Below, in pieces: positions 16,119-24,056 of a DNA stretch of 44,203 bases. Positions within the stretch are counted from its first letter, which is position 1; every line of letters begins with the position of its first letter. The position numbers and the translations under genes were made by a program. The notes under the pieces were generated by a model. It was not told the origin of the DNA, searched no databases, and worked only from the letters and a program-made list of their open reading frames with translations. Source of the stretch: Spirochaetaceae bacterium (GTDB taxonomy: Bacteria; Spirochaetota; Spirochaetia; WRBN01); assembly GCA_020024055.1 (NCBI GenBank), contig JAHHUI010000003.1, forward strand, positions 1-44,203, in the 5' to 3' direction.

Positions 16119-16156
16119 CGTTCTCATTTATATGACTAAATGGGAGAGATTATATA

Positions 16157-17863
16157 ATGCAGATTAAAAAGATTCAAGTTTCCGATTTGCTGAACAGCAA
16201 TTATGAAGTGCCGCCGTTTCAACGGCATTATGAATGGAGCAAGGAAGCGTGTGAAACTTTATTTGATCAGATTTTAGAAGCGTTTCAGCGTGAGGAAGAA
16301 ATATATTTTTTGGGGTCAGTTATTATTCATGACGACAAAAAAAATAGCAAAAAGGAGATTATAGACGGCCAGCAAAGAATGACGTCTTTATTATTGCTGA
16401 TAAAGGCTTTGTGGCTGCATCATCCTGATTTATCGGAATTAAAAAAACGGTTGTACCTTGCAGACCGCAGTACAGGGGAGATTTTTGACGAGTGTAGAAT
16501 AGTCTCGCATGTCCTTAGTAAATCTAATGAAGAATCCGACAAAGAAGAATTCGCGAAAATTTTAAAGGTGTCTGATCATGGAGCGCTTCGAAGCGAACCC
16601 AGAAGAAAATCGAAAAATCATCCTCCGCTTAATCCTTTTGAAAGAAATCTAAAAGTTTTTTCGGATAAATTTGTGGAATGGAAAGAAGAGTTTCATGTCG
16701 GGAAAGAGGAAGAAAAAATTGCCGAAGAAATGAAGAAATTCTCTGATTATCTTCAAGAAAAAGTGTATTTTGCATATATCGAGCTGGATAATATGGATAA
16801 TGCTTTACGTATGTTTAATACGCTTAATACTTCGGGCAAACCGCTGGGAGATCAAGATATTATTAAATCAACGCTTTGCTTCAAACTGGGAAATAATCAA
16901 GAAGCCGTCAACAATCTTCTTGATTATTGGAGCGGAAAAGAAGGCAATGCTTTGGGGGATTATTTATCAAGTTATTCACATATTTTTCAATATTCTTCTA
17001 AAAACGATTTAGTCTCTCTCAGGAAATTTTTTCTTGATGAAATCGAACAAAAAGACCCTGAAGAAATTATAAAAAATATTAAGAAAATCGCTTTTATCAC
17101 AGATGAATTTATTTGTGGAGATGCTGAACTGAGTCATTGGATTTGGGCCTTGCAGATTTTCTGGTTTTCAAGATTATGCTGTATCGCTTATATCTTTAAA
17201 AATAGTGATTTTTCTGAGGATGAAAATAGTCTGAGTCTGTGCAATGGAGTGACCATTGAAAGCATCATTGATCTAATTCAAAACACGGCCCGTTTTGTAT
17301 GGCGCCGCCGCGCCGCCTACTATAGGGATAATGTCATACAAAGAGATTTAGCTAAGGTTGTCGGAGAACTTATGAGAGGCGAATCACCCGATTGGTCTGA
17401 CGAGATAAAGGGCAACGCCGCCAGTCTTAAGGAATATCTGGAATCGCATGAACTTTCAAAAAGAAATAGACAAAAAGACATTCTCATTCTATATAATATT
17501 TTAAATCCCGCTCAGCAAGAAAAAGATCATTTAATTTCGGCTTGGTTTTTCTGGGGATGTGAGGTAGAGCATATTCTTCCGCAAAAACACGAATACTGGA
17601 ATTCTTGGGGTGAAAATTAGGAGGGTATTCCTTATCAAGATATTTATGTGAATACTTTAGGGAATTTAACATTATTAGAAAAAGGCTATAATATAAGTGC
17701 TTTAAACAATCATTTTCAAAAGAAGAAAGCCTCTTATGAGAAGTCTTATCTTATCGATGTTAAGAATGTCATTTCAGATTCTAATTCTTGGGGGAAAGAT
17801 GAGTGCGAGAAAAGATTTGATGATATTTATACCCGTTTATCTCAATTTCTCTATCCTGAATAA
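16157..17863 (+). pseudogene. DUF262/DUF1524 (GmrSD-like) protein, copy B, interrupted by one in-frame amber codon
   Basis: The frame runs 569 codons with a TAG at 17618-17620 (codon 488). Without it the product would have about 567 residues, close to copy A. The DUF262 part is intact: VPPFQRHYEW, YFLGSVII and IIDGQQRMTS (DGQQR 70-74). The HNH domain is split: EHILP (471-475) lies before the amber, and LGNLTLLEKGYN and the KKK segment after it. Downstream codons are still in frame and undamaged, so the event is recent or tolerated. The truncated 487-residue product would lack most of the nuclease domain. Similarity to copy A is confined to motifs, so the coding parts are far more diverged than their shared 5' repeat. 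Confidence 0.85.
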
Positions 17864-17884
17864 AGGATAGAGAAAATATTTTTT
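17847..17884 (+). terminator. Hairpin terminator at the end of DUF262 copy B
   Basis: An 11-bp perfect inverted repeat (TTCTCTATCCT / AGGATAGAGAA) surrounds the TAA stop in its 6-base loop. It is followed by an A/T stretch with six T residues (17879-17884). It also separates the island from the convergent glyS gene. Confidence 0.8.
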
Positions 17885-17919
17885 GTTATGCAGGAAGAGA
17901 AACCGGCGGGGCCGAGGGC

Positions 17920-19314
17920 CTAATTCCGCTTATAAATTCTGTTTTCCTGCCTGATGCGGGTTATTAAATCCTGTTTATGCACGCTGATTTGCTGCATGCT
18001 GTCGCGGAAGCGCAGGGTGACATGGCCGTTTTCTTTGGTATTGCTGTCGACGGTGACGCAGTAGGGGGTGCCGATCTCGTCCATGCGGCGATAGCGGCGC
18101 CCGATGGCCCCTGATTGGTCATAGAAGGAATTGAATTCCATTTTCAGCTCATTATGAATTTCCTTGGCCAATTCATCCAGGCCGTCTTTCTTCACCAGGG
18201 GAAAGACAGCCACGGTGAGCGGGGCTACATTGGGATGGAAATGCAGCACGGTGCGAATATCGTCTTTGCCGTCTTTATCCCTGCCTATGTTCTGTTCTTC
18301 ATAGGCGTCCATCAGGGCGATGAGCACGCTGCGCGTGAGCCCGGCGCTGGTTTCGATGATATAGGGGATATAGCGTTCATTGGTTTCGGGGTCCAGATAA
18401 TTAATTTCTTTGCCGCAATATTCGCCATGCCGCCGCAAGTCGAAATCCGTGCGGTCATGCACGCCTTCCAATTCCTGCCAGCCGAAGGGGTATTGATATT
18501 CAATATCATAGGCGTCGGCGGCATAATGGGCCAGCTCGTCTTTAGCGTGCTGATGGAAACGCAGACGAGAAGCAAGGATGCCCAATGAATCTGTGTAATA
18601 GCGCATGCGTTCTTCTTTCCAATAGGCCAGCCATTCCGGGTCTGTGCCCGGTTTAACGAAGAACTGCATTTCCATCTGTTCAAATTCGCATGTGCGGAAA
18701 ATAAAGTTTTTTGTGGTGATTTCATTGCGGAAAGCCTTGCCTGTCTGGGCGATGCCAAAGGGGATAGAGACACGGCTGGTGTCTACAACATTTTTGAAGT
18801 TGACAAAGATGCCTTGAGCGGTTTCCGGGCGAAGATACACCAAGCCGTCCTCGCCTTCATCCACAGGGCCCTGATGTGTTTTAAACATCAAATTAAATTG
18901 ACGAGGTTCGGTGAGTTCACCGCCACATTGCGGGCATTTCTTTGCCGTCAGGGCCTCAGGATCAAGATTGTCTGCGCGGAATCGTGTCTTGCATGATTTG
19001 CAGTCTACTAATGGGTCACTGAAATTTTCCACATGTCCGCTGGCCTCCCACACGCGCGGATGCATCATAACGGCCGCGTCCAGACCTACGATATTGTCAT
19101 GTTTTTGTGTCATTTCGCGCCACCAGATTTCCTGAATATTTTTCTTCAGGGCAATGCCCAGCGGGCCATAATCCCAGGCGCCGTTCAGTCCGCCATAAAT
19201 CTCTGAAGACTGATAGACAAAGCCGCGCCTTTTGCACAGGCTGACCAATTTTTCCATGCTGGCGCCGTGTTCGTTTTGTGCCGTTTGGGGATTTATTTTT
19301 TTCTCTTTTGCCAT
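17920..19314 (-). CDS. glyS: Glycyl-tRNA synthetase, single-chain class II type
   Basis: From the ATG at 19314 the protein has 464 residues; an in-frame GTG three codons upstream is possible. Class II motifs are clear: motif 1 region YGPLGIALKKNI, a Cys-x2-Cys zinc-like pair of pairs (CKSC at about 110, CPQC at about 130), YLRPETAQGIF, motif 2 FRNEITTKNFIFRTCEFEQME, and motif 3 ETSAGLTRSVLIAL. A C-terminal anticodon-binding domain ends near IRQENRIYKRN. It charges tRNA-Gly as a homodimer, as in Gram-positives and spirochaetes, unlike the alpha/beta type of E. coli. It is convergent with the DUF262 island and divergent from cstA. Confidence 0.96.
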   Translation of the reverse strand: MAKEKKINPQTAQNEHGASMEKLVSLCKRRGFVYQSSEIYGGLNGAWDYGPLGIALKKNIQEIWWREMTQKHDNIVGLDAAVMMHPRVWEASGHVENFSDPLVDCKSCKTRFRADNLDPEALTAKKCPQCGGELTEPRQFNLMFKTHQGPVDEGEDGLVYLRPETAQGIFVNFKNVVDTSRVSIPFGIAQTGKAFRNEITTKNFIFRTCEFEQMEMQFFVKPGTDPEWLAYWKEERMRYYTDSLGILASRLRFHQHAKDELAHYAADAYDIEYQYPFGWQELEGVHDRTDFDLRRHGEYCGKEINYLDPETNERYIPYIIETSAGLTRSVLIALMDAYEEQNIGRDKDGKDDIRTVLHFHPNVAPLTVAVFPLVKKDGLDELAKEIHNELKMEFNSFYDQSGAIGRRYRRMDEIGTPYCVTVDSNTKENGHVTLRFRDSMQQISVHKQDLITRIRQENRIYKRN

Positions 19315-19394
19315 ATTTTGCACCCTGTTACAATAGATTACCAGGATCTTAAAAGATCATCTTCTTTACGTCAAGAGAAAGCAAATATTAAACA

Positions 19395-19422
19395 TTGACA
19401 AAAATAGGCGATAGGATAAAAT
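19395..19422 (+). promoter_or_regulatory. Predicted sigma-70 promoter of cstA
   Basis: A perfect TTGACA (19395-19400) and TAAAAT (19417-19422) are 16 bases apart, 33 bases before the cstA ATG. The spacer contains GACAAAAATAGG, also found near two other promoters in the window. Confidence 0.7.
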
Positions 19423-19455
19423 ATGAACAGTTGATGATAAAGGAGGGAAAGCATT

Positions 19456-20940
19456 ATGCTGTTGTTTTTTCTAGGGGTGGCTGTGCTTGTTCTTGGGTTT
19501 TTTACCTATGGCGCATTGGTGGAAAAAATTTTTGCCCCTACTGATAATCCTACCCCGGCTGAAACTATGGCCGATGGTGTAGACTATGTAAAATTGCCTT
19601 TATGGCGTATTGTCATTATTCAATTTCTTAATATTGCCGGGCTTGGTCCCATTTATGGTGCCATTGCCGGTGCGCTTTTTGGCCCTGCGGCATTTTTATG
19701 GATAGCTTTTGGCTGTATTTTTGCCGGGGCTGTGCATGATTACACTGTGGGTATGACCTCTATCCGCAATAAAGGCGCCACGGTGGGCGAGCTGGTGGGC
19801 ACTTATTTGGGGCCTGTCCCGCGCAGCGTGATGCGTGTTTTATCTCTTATTTTGCTGCTTTTGGTTGGTGTGGTCTTCACCAAAGGCCCCGCCGCAGTTT
19901 TATTCGATCTTCTGCAAAGAAATATTCCTAGTATGCCCACCTGGCTGAACCCCACAGTATTGTTCTATGTAATTTTGGGCTATTATTTTATAGGGACATT
20001 TTTGCCTATTAATAAACTGATTGCACCTATTTATCCTTATTTGGGGGGGTTGCTCATCTGCACGGCTTTGGCCCTGCTGGTGATGGTGTTGATTAAAGGG
20101 TACAGCATTCCTTTTGAAGGTTTTAAAAATATACATCCTCAAGGGGATCCCATATACCCGTTTTTATTCCTGACCATTGCCTGTGGAGCCATCAGCGGTT
20201 TTCATGCCACGGTGTCTCCCGTGATGGCACGCTGTGTGGCCAGCGAAAGACAAGTGCGCACGGCATTTTACGGCGCCATGATTATTGAAGGCATTCTGGC
20301 GATGATTTGGGCCTGTGTGCCTATGGCCTTTTTCCACAATGAAAGCCTGAAGCAGGCCATTGGCGTCAGTGCATCTGATGTGGCAAAGCTGATGTTTGAC
20401 AATGGGGCTTTAAATAATCCCGGCGGCGTGGTGAATACCATCTCTTTAAGCCTTTTGGGGGGCCTGGGTGGTGTATTGGCCGTGTTGGGCGTGGTGATTT
20501 GCCCGATGACCAGCGGAGACGCATGCTTTCGTTCCATTCGTCTGCAAATGGCCGATGTGCTCAAGCTGCCTCAGCATTCGGCGCGCAACCGCCTGCTGAT
20601 TTTGGTTCCTTTAATGACTATAGGTATTTTATTAAATTATATAGACTTTAATATTCTCTGGCGCTACTTTGCCTTCACAAATCAGCTCTTGGCCAGCTTC
20701 GCACTGTGGATGGGCACAGGCTATTTAGCCCAGAATAAGAAAGCCGCCTGGCATTGGATCACTACATTGCCGGCTGCTTTTATGACTTCTGTATGTATGA
20801 GCTATATCATGACCGCAAAAATTGGATTCAATCTGCCCTATGAAATAGCGAAAAATATTGGTATTACTACAGGATTGATCTCGATTATCCTGGCACAGTG
20901 GCTGGTGATGAGAACAAAAAGGAAATTGCAGACTGCTTGA
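19456..20940 (+). CDS. cstA: CstA-family carbon starvation / peptide or pyruvate transporter
   Basis: The 494-residue polytopic protein has about 13 membrane segments and CstA family motifs: QFLNIAGLGPIYGAIAGALFG, FAGAVHDYTVGM, SGFHATVSPVMARCV and GGLGGVLAVLGVVICPMTSGD. CstA proteins import pyruvate or peptides during carbon limitation. The length is shorter than the ~700-residue E. coli CstA and matches the short form found in Gram-positives and anaerobes. A GGAGGG site precedes the ATG. A seven-G run (20043-20049) lies in the coding region. A promoter lies upstream and a hairpin terminator follows, so the gene is a single unit; CsrA targets CstA mRNA in E. coli, and csrA is in this window. 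Confidence 0.92.
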   Translation: MLLFFLGVAVLVLGFFTYGALVEKIFAPTDNPTPAETMADGVDYVKLPLWRIVIIQFLNIAGLGPIYGAIAGALFGPAAFLWIAFGCIFAGAVHDYTVGMTSIRNKGATVGELVGTYLGPVPRSVMRVLSLILLLLVGVVFTKGPAAVLFDLLQRNIPSMPTWLNPTVLFYVILGYYFIGTFLPINKLIAPIYPYLGGLLICTALALLVMVLIKGYSIPFEGFKNIHPQGDPIYPFLFLTIACGAISGFHATVSPVMARCVASERQVRTAFYGAMIIEGILAMIWACVPMAFFHNESLKQAIGVSASDVAKLMFDNGALNNPGGVVNTISLSLLGGLGGVLAVLGVVICPMTSGDACFRSIRLQMADVLKLPQHSARNRLLILVPLMTIGILLNYIDFNILWRYFAFTNQLLASFALWMGTGYLAQNKKAAWHWITTLPAAFMTSVCMSYIMTAKIGFNLPYEIAKNIGITTGLISIILAQWLVMRTKRKLQTA

Positions 20941-20964
20941 TTCTTTGCGAATGACTTGATAAGT

Positions 20965-21001
20965 AAAGGAGAGAACAGAAGCAATTCTGACTCTCCTTTT
21001 T
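20965..21001 (+). terminator. Terminator between cstA and uraA
   Basis: A long hairpin: AAAGGAGAG pairs with CTCTCCTTT, and an inner stem CAGAA / TTCTG is closed by a GCAA loop. T residues follow. It begins 25 bases after the cstA stop. Confidence 0.85.
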
Positions 21002-21025
21002 CCTATTCTGGGAGGATGATAAAAA

Positions 21026-22279
21026 GTGACAAAAGTAACTTTTTTCATTTTGGTAATTCAGCATGTATTCGCCATGTTTGGCTCCACAGTATTAGTGCCT
21101 ATTCTGGTAGGCATTCCTGTTTCTTTGGCCTTGCTGTCTGCCGGGCTGGGCACATTGGCTTTTCATGCTTTGACAAAGGGTAAAATACCCAGTTTTTTAG
21201 GGTCATCTTTGGTTTTTGTTTCGCCTATGCTGCTTGTGCTGGAAACACATAGCCTGGGGTATTTAAAGGGCGGCATTATCTGCACTGGGCTTTTATATCT
21301 TTTCTATGCCTTGCTGGCCAAGATTTTGGGTGTCAAGCGTATTCATTCATGGTTTCCGCCCATTGTTGTGGGGCCTTTGCTCATTTCCATCGGTTTGAAG
21401 CTGGTGCCCACTGCACTCAAGATGTGCGGCTATATTCCCGGGGCAATGAATTATCAGTCTCTTTTCCTGGCCACTGTCACAATTGTCATTTTGGTAATGC
21501 TGAGCATGGTGCAGCATTCATTTTTCCGCATGATGCCTATTCTGTTTGCAATTTTTGGGGCCTATTTCATTGCATTATTTTTGGGCATGGTAGATTTAAA
21601 TATCGTGCGACAGGCACAGTGGTTCGGCTTGGGCAAAGAGGCTATGAATCTCTTGCTGACGCCTCCTAAATTTTCCTGGAATACCATTTTTCTGCTGGCG
21701 CCGCTCAGCTTAGTTATTCTCACAGAACATATTGATGATATTGAACACAGCGGCGCAGTGACGGGGAATAATTTTATGGTCGATCCCGGGCTGCATCGCA
21801 CCCTGCTGGGCGATGGCGTAGCCACAATTATGGCTGGTTTCCTTGGCGGGCCAGGCAATGTAACTTACAGCGAAAATACCAGCGTGCTGGCCGTGACAAA
21901 AAATTATGATCCTTCTATTCTCCGCGGCGCGGCAATAACCGCCATTTGTATGGCATTTTTAGGCAAGCTGGTTGCGATTATTCAGTCTTTGCCCGCGGCC
22001 ATCACCGGCGCTGTGTCACTGATTCTGCTGGGCCTCATCGTGGTGGTGGGCTTGAATGTGCTCATGGAAACAAAATTAGATCTGCGCACATTCCGCAATA
22101 TGACTATTCCTGCTTTGGTTATTGTCATTGGCACATTTATCTCTGAGGTGAAAATTACCAGCAGTGTTGTGATCCCTGGGTCATTTCTGGCCATGCTTGT
22201 CGGCGTAGCCATGAATCAGCTTTTTTTGTATGAGGATAAAAAATATCCCCGGCAGATAGAAGATTCTCGCAGGCCATAA
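21026..22279 (+). CDS. uraA: NCS2 family uracil/xanthine permease, copy 1
   Basis: The 417-residue protein has about 12-14 membrane segments and the UraA layout: IQHVFAMFGSTVLVPILVG at the N-terminus, an LGSSLVFVSP segment, an EHIDDIEHSGAVTG motif with the substrate-binding Glu, and GGPGNVTYSENTSVLAVTK, the NCS2 signature. It is a proton-coupled nucleobase importer; uracil is most likely because of the H-I-D-D and TYSEN pattern. The start is the GTG at 21026 with GGGAGG nine bases upstream. The next gene encodes a clear paralogue (about half of positions alike by eye), so the pair arose by tandem duplication. Confidence 0.93.
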   Translation: MTKVTFFILVIQHVFAMFGSTVLVPILVGIPVSLALLSAGLGTLAFHALTKGKIPSFLGSSLVFVSPMLLVLETHSLGYLKGGIICTGLLYLFYALLAKILGVKRIHSWFPPIVVGPLLISIGLKLVPTALKMCGYIPGAMNYQSLFLATVTIVILVMLSMVQHSFFRMMPILFAIFGAYFIALFLGMVDLNIVRQAQWFGLGKEAMNLLLTPPKFSWNTIFLLAPLSLVILTEHIDDIEHSGAVTGNNFMVDPGLHRTLLGDGVATIMAGFLGGPGNVTYSENTSVLAVTKNYDPSILRGAAITAICMAFLGKLVAIIQSLPAAITGAVSLILLGLIVVVGLNVLMETKLDLRTFRNMTIPALVIVIGTFISEVKITSSVVIPGSFLAMLVGVAMNQLFLYEDKKYPRQIEDSRRP

Positions 22280-22349
22280 CTTTACTTATCTTTTAAAATA
22301 TTATACACTCAGCCCCAGTATATATTTTTTAAGGGGAGGGTTGTGGTTT

Positions 22350-23576
22350 ATGATGTCTAAACTGCGAGTGCTGTGCTTATCTGTGCAGCATGTATTTGCG
22401 ATGTTTGGCGCTACGGTGCTGGTGCCTTTGGTGGTGGGCTTGCCTACGTCATTGGCTTTATTATCTGCAGGTGTGGGCACTTTGCTTTTTCACAGTGTGA
22501 CAAAAGGCATAGTGCCCTGTTTTTTGGGTTCATCTTTTGCTTTTATCCCTGTGTTCATCATCGCTCTGCGTGATTATGGTCTGGCCGAGCTCAAGGGCGG
22601 CATCATCGCCGCGGGCCTTGTCTATGTGCTGTTTTCCCAATTGGCCAGGCTGATGAGCCAGCAGCAAATTAAGGCATGGTTTCCCTCCATTGTCATTGGC
22701 CCGGTAATTATGTCCATTGGCCTCAAGCTGATCCCCACGGCATTAAGTATGGCCGGATACAGCGCACAGAGCCTGGATTATAAATCCGTGTTTCTTGCCG
22801 GTGTCACTTTGGCAGTGATGATAATTATCAGCTTTTTACAGCATTCATTTTTCCGCCTGGTGCCTATTCTATTTGCCATTTTTGTTGGCTATATTGTGGG
22901 CATTTGCATGGGCATGGTGAATCTTGACGCTGTGAAATCAGCTGCCTGGTTCGGTCTGGGCAGTGAAGGCTGGACTGCTTTGAAGACAATGCCAAGCTTC
23001 ACGCTGCGTTCTATTCTTCTCATCGCGCCGGTCACGCTGGTCACCATGATGGAACATTTAGGTGACATGAAAAATAATGGAGCTGTCTGCTCAAAAGATT
23101 TTTTTGAAAACCCCGGACTGCATCGCACCCTGCTGGGCGATGGACTGGCCACGATGGCAGCGGGCTTGCTGGGCGGCCCGGCCAATACGACATACAGCGA
23201 AAATACAGGCGTGCTGGCTGTCACCAAGGTGTATGACCCAAAAATACTGCGTTATGCCGCTGTGATAGCCATTTTATTGGGGTTTTCGGGAAAAATTGTT
23301 GCCATGATACAGTCTTTGCCCTTGCCGGTGATGGGCGGCATTTCCTTGCTGTTGTTCAGCCTAATCACCATGGTGGGTCTGCGCGTGCTCTTTGAGGCAG
23401 GCATTGATCTCTCCGATTTCCGCAATATTGTCATCCCGGCCTTGGTTCTTGTGGTGGGCACATTTGTCGATGGAATTCCTGTTTCTTCCACATTAACGCT
23501 TTCAGGTTCTTTTCTGGCCATTGTCTTGGGGCTTTTTCTCAATTTAACCCTGCCTCATCATACAGCAGCGAAATAG
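22350..23576 (+). CDS. uraA: NCS2 family uracil/xanthine permease, copy 2
   Basis: From the ATG at 22350 the protein has 408 residues. GGGGAGGG ends nine bases upstream, whereas the TTG at 22341 abuts it. It repeats the pattern of copy 1: VQHVFAMFGATVLVPLVVG, GSSFAFIP, MMEHLGDMKNNGAVCSK and GGPANTTYSENTGVLAVTK. Both keep the conserved Glu in the EH motif. Differences around the binding site (EHLGDMKNNG versus EHIDDIEHSG) suggest split substrate preference, for instance uracil for one and another pyrimidine or xanthine for the other. The 61-base gap between the genes contains no clear terminator, so they may be co-transcribed. Confidence 0.93.
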   Translation: MMSKLRVLCLSVQHVFAMFGATVLVPLVVGLPTSLALLSAGVGTLLFHSVTKGIVPCFLGSSFAFIPVFIIALRDYGLAELKGGIIAAGLVYVLFSQLARLMSQQQIKAWFPSIVIGPVIMSIGLKLIPTALSMAGYSAQSLDYKSVFLAGVTLAVMIIISFLQHSFFRLVPILFAIFVGYIVGICMGMVNLDAVKSAAWFGLGSEGWTALKTMPSFTLRSILLIAPVTLVTMMEHLGDMKNNGAVCSKDFFENPGLHRTLLGDGLATMAAGLLGGPANTTYSENTGVLAVTKVYDPKILRYAAVIAILLGFSGKIVAMIQSLPLPVMGGISLLLFSLITMVGLRVLFEAGIDLSDFRNIVIPALVLVVGTFVDGIPVSSTLTLSGSFLAIVLGLFLNLTLPHHTAAK

Positions 23577-23707
23577 GGAATAAGAGTTCATCAGGCTTTT
23601 GTGTGAATAGGTAAAGAAAAGCCACTCTGAGAGCCGAAGGTTAAGTGATGCAGCCACGGGTGGATGAGTACGTAAAAATTGGTATTCTGCAAAAGGGGTC
23701 TATGCAT

Positions 23708-24025
23708 ATGCGTAGGCTCCTGCGCTATGTGCTCTTTTTATGCGTGTGGCTGGCGCTGTTTTGTTTTATTTTATTTGCGCTGGGGGGTTTTCAGGAATTT
23801 ACAGATACAACAATGGAGATTCTGTATTATTGTATGCAGATTAATCTAAGCTGTTTATTGCTGTTTTTGCCGTTGATTCTCTTGCTTCGGCTACGATTTA
23901 CATATAACAGAAAAAAGAATATTCGCCGTGTTGTCTCTACATTGTTATGGATGCTTTTAATTTTTTCTTTCCTGAATTTGCTGGAAATTTTTTATACTTT
24001 TACGACCTATGGCAAGATAAAATAA
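23708..24025 (+). CDS. Small membrane protein, unrecognised
   Basis: From the ATG at 23708 (AAGGGG site, spacing 9) the protein has 105 residues. The frame is open further upstream to a GTG at 23645, which would add a hydrophilic 21-residue leader with no good ribosome-binding site. Three hydrophobic segments are visible (about 4-27, 40-62, 74-98), separated by short Lys/Arg-rich loops. It starts with MRRLLRYVLFLCVWLALFC. No family is recognised. It sits 31 bases before the glycogen-synthase-like gene and probably shares its transcript. Confidence 0.6.
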   Translation: MRRLLRYVLFLCVWLALFCFILFALGGFQEFTDTTMEILYYCMQINLSCLLLFLPLILLLRLRFTYNRKKNIRRVVSTLLWMLLIFSFLNLLEIFYTFTTYGKIK

Positions 24026-24056
24026 TAGATAATTAATAAAAGGCGGTGCTTTCAAG

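Larger units (their letters stand above)
16000..16128 (+). repeat. Direct repeat copy 2: HEPN tail plus poly-G promoter
   Basis: This is the second copy of the repeat at 14058-14188. It is identical over its first 88 bases. It then has TTTGGGGCG in place of TTTCCCGCT before the G-run, nine G residues instead of ten, and the same TATAATCGTTCTCATT end. Confidence 0.97.

Noticed and set aside
17618..17620. Amber codon in DUF262 copy B as evidence for TAG recoding
   Set aside because: TAG is used as a normal stop by rpsU (followed by a terminator), rbgA, the second NCS2 permease gene and the GlnQ-type ATPase gene, and no suppressor tRNA or pyl gene is seen.
17648..17863. Separate small gene after the amber codon
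   Set aside because: It is in frame with the preceding gene, matches the C-terminal half of the HNH domain, and has no well-placed ribosome-binding site for the GTG at 17648.
13460..17863. Insertion sequence, prophage or CRISPR in the island
   Set aside because: No transposase, integrase, terminal inverted repeats, target duplications or spaced short repeats were found; the only repeat is the pair of promoter-bearing copies.
20043..20049. Seven-G run inside cstA as a phase-variable tract
   Set aside because: It encodes part of a Gly-Gly-Leu stretch, is short, and the frame is intact. Slippage at this length is much less likely than in the 9-10 G promoter tracts.
22280..22349. Terminator or riboswitch between the two NCS2 genes
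   Set aside because: No stable hairpin with a T-run and no recognisable aptamer could be traced by eye in this 70-base A/T-rich gap.
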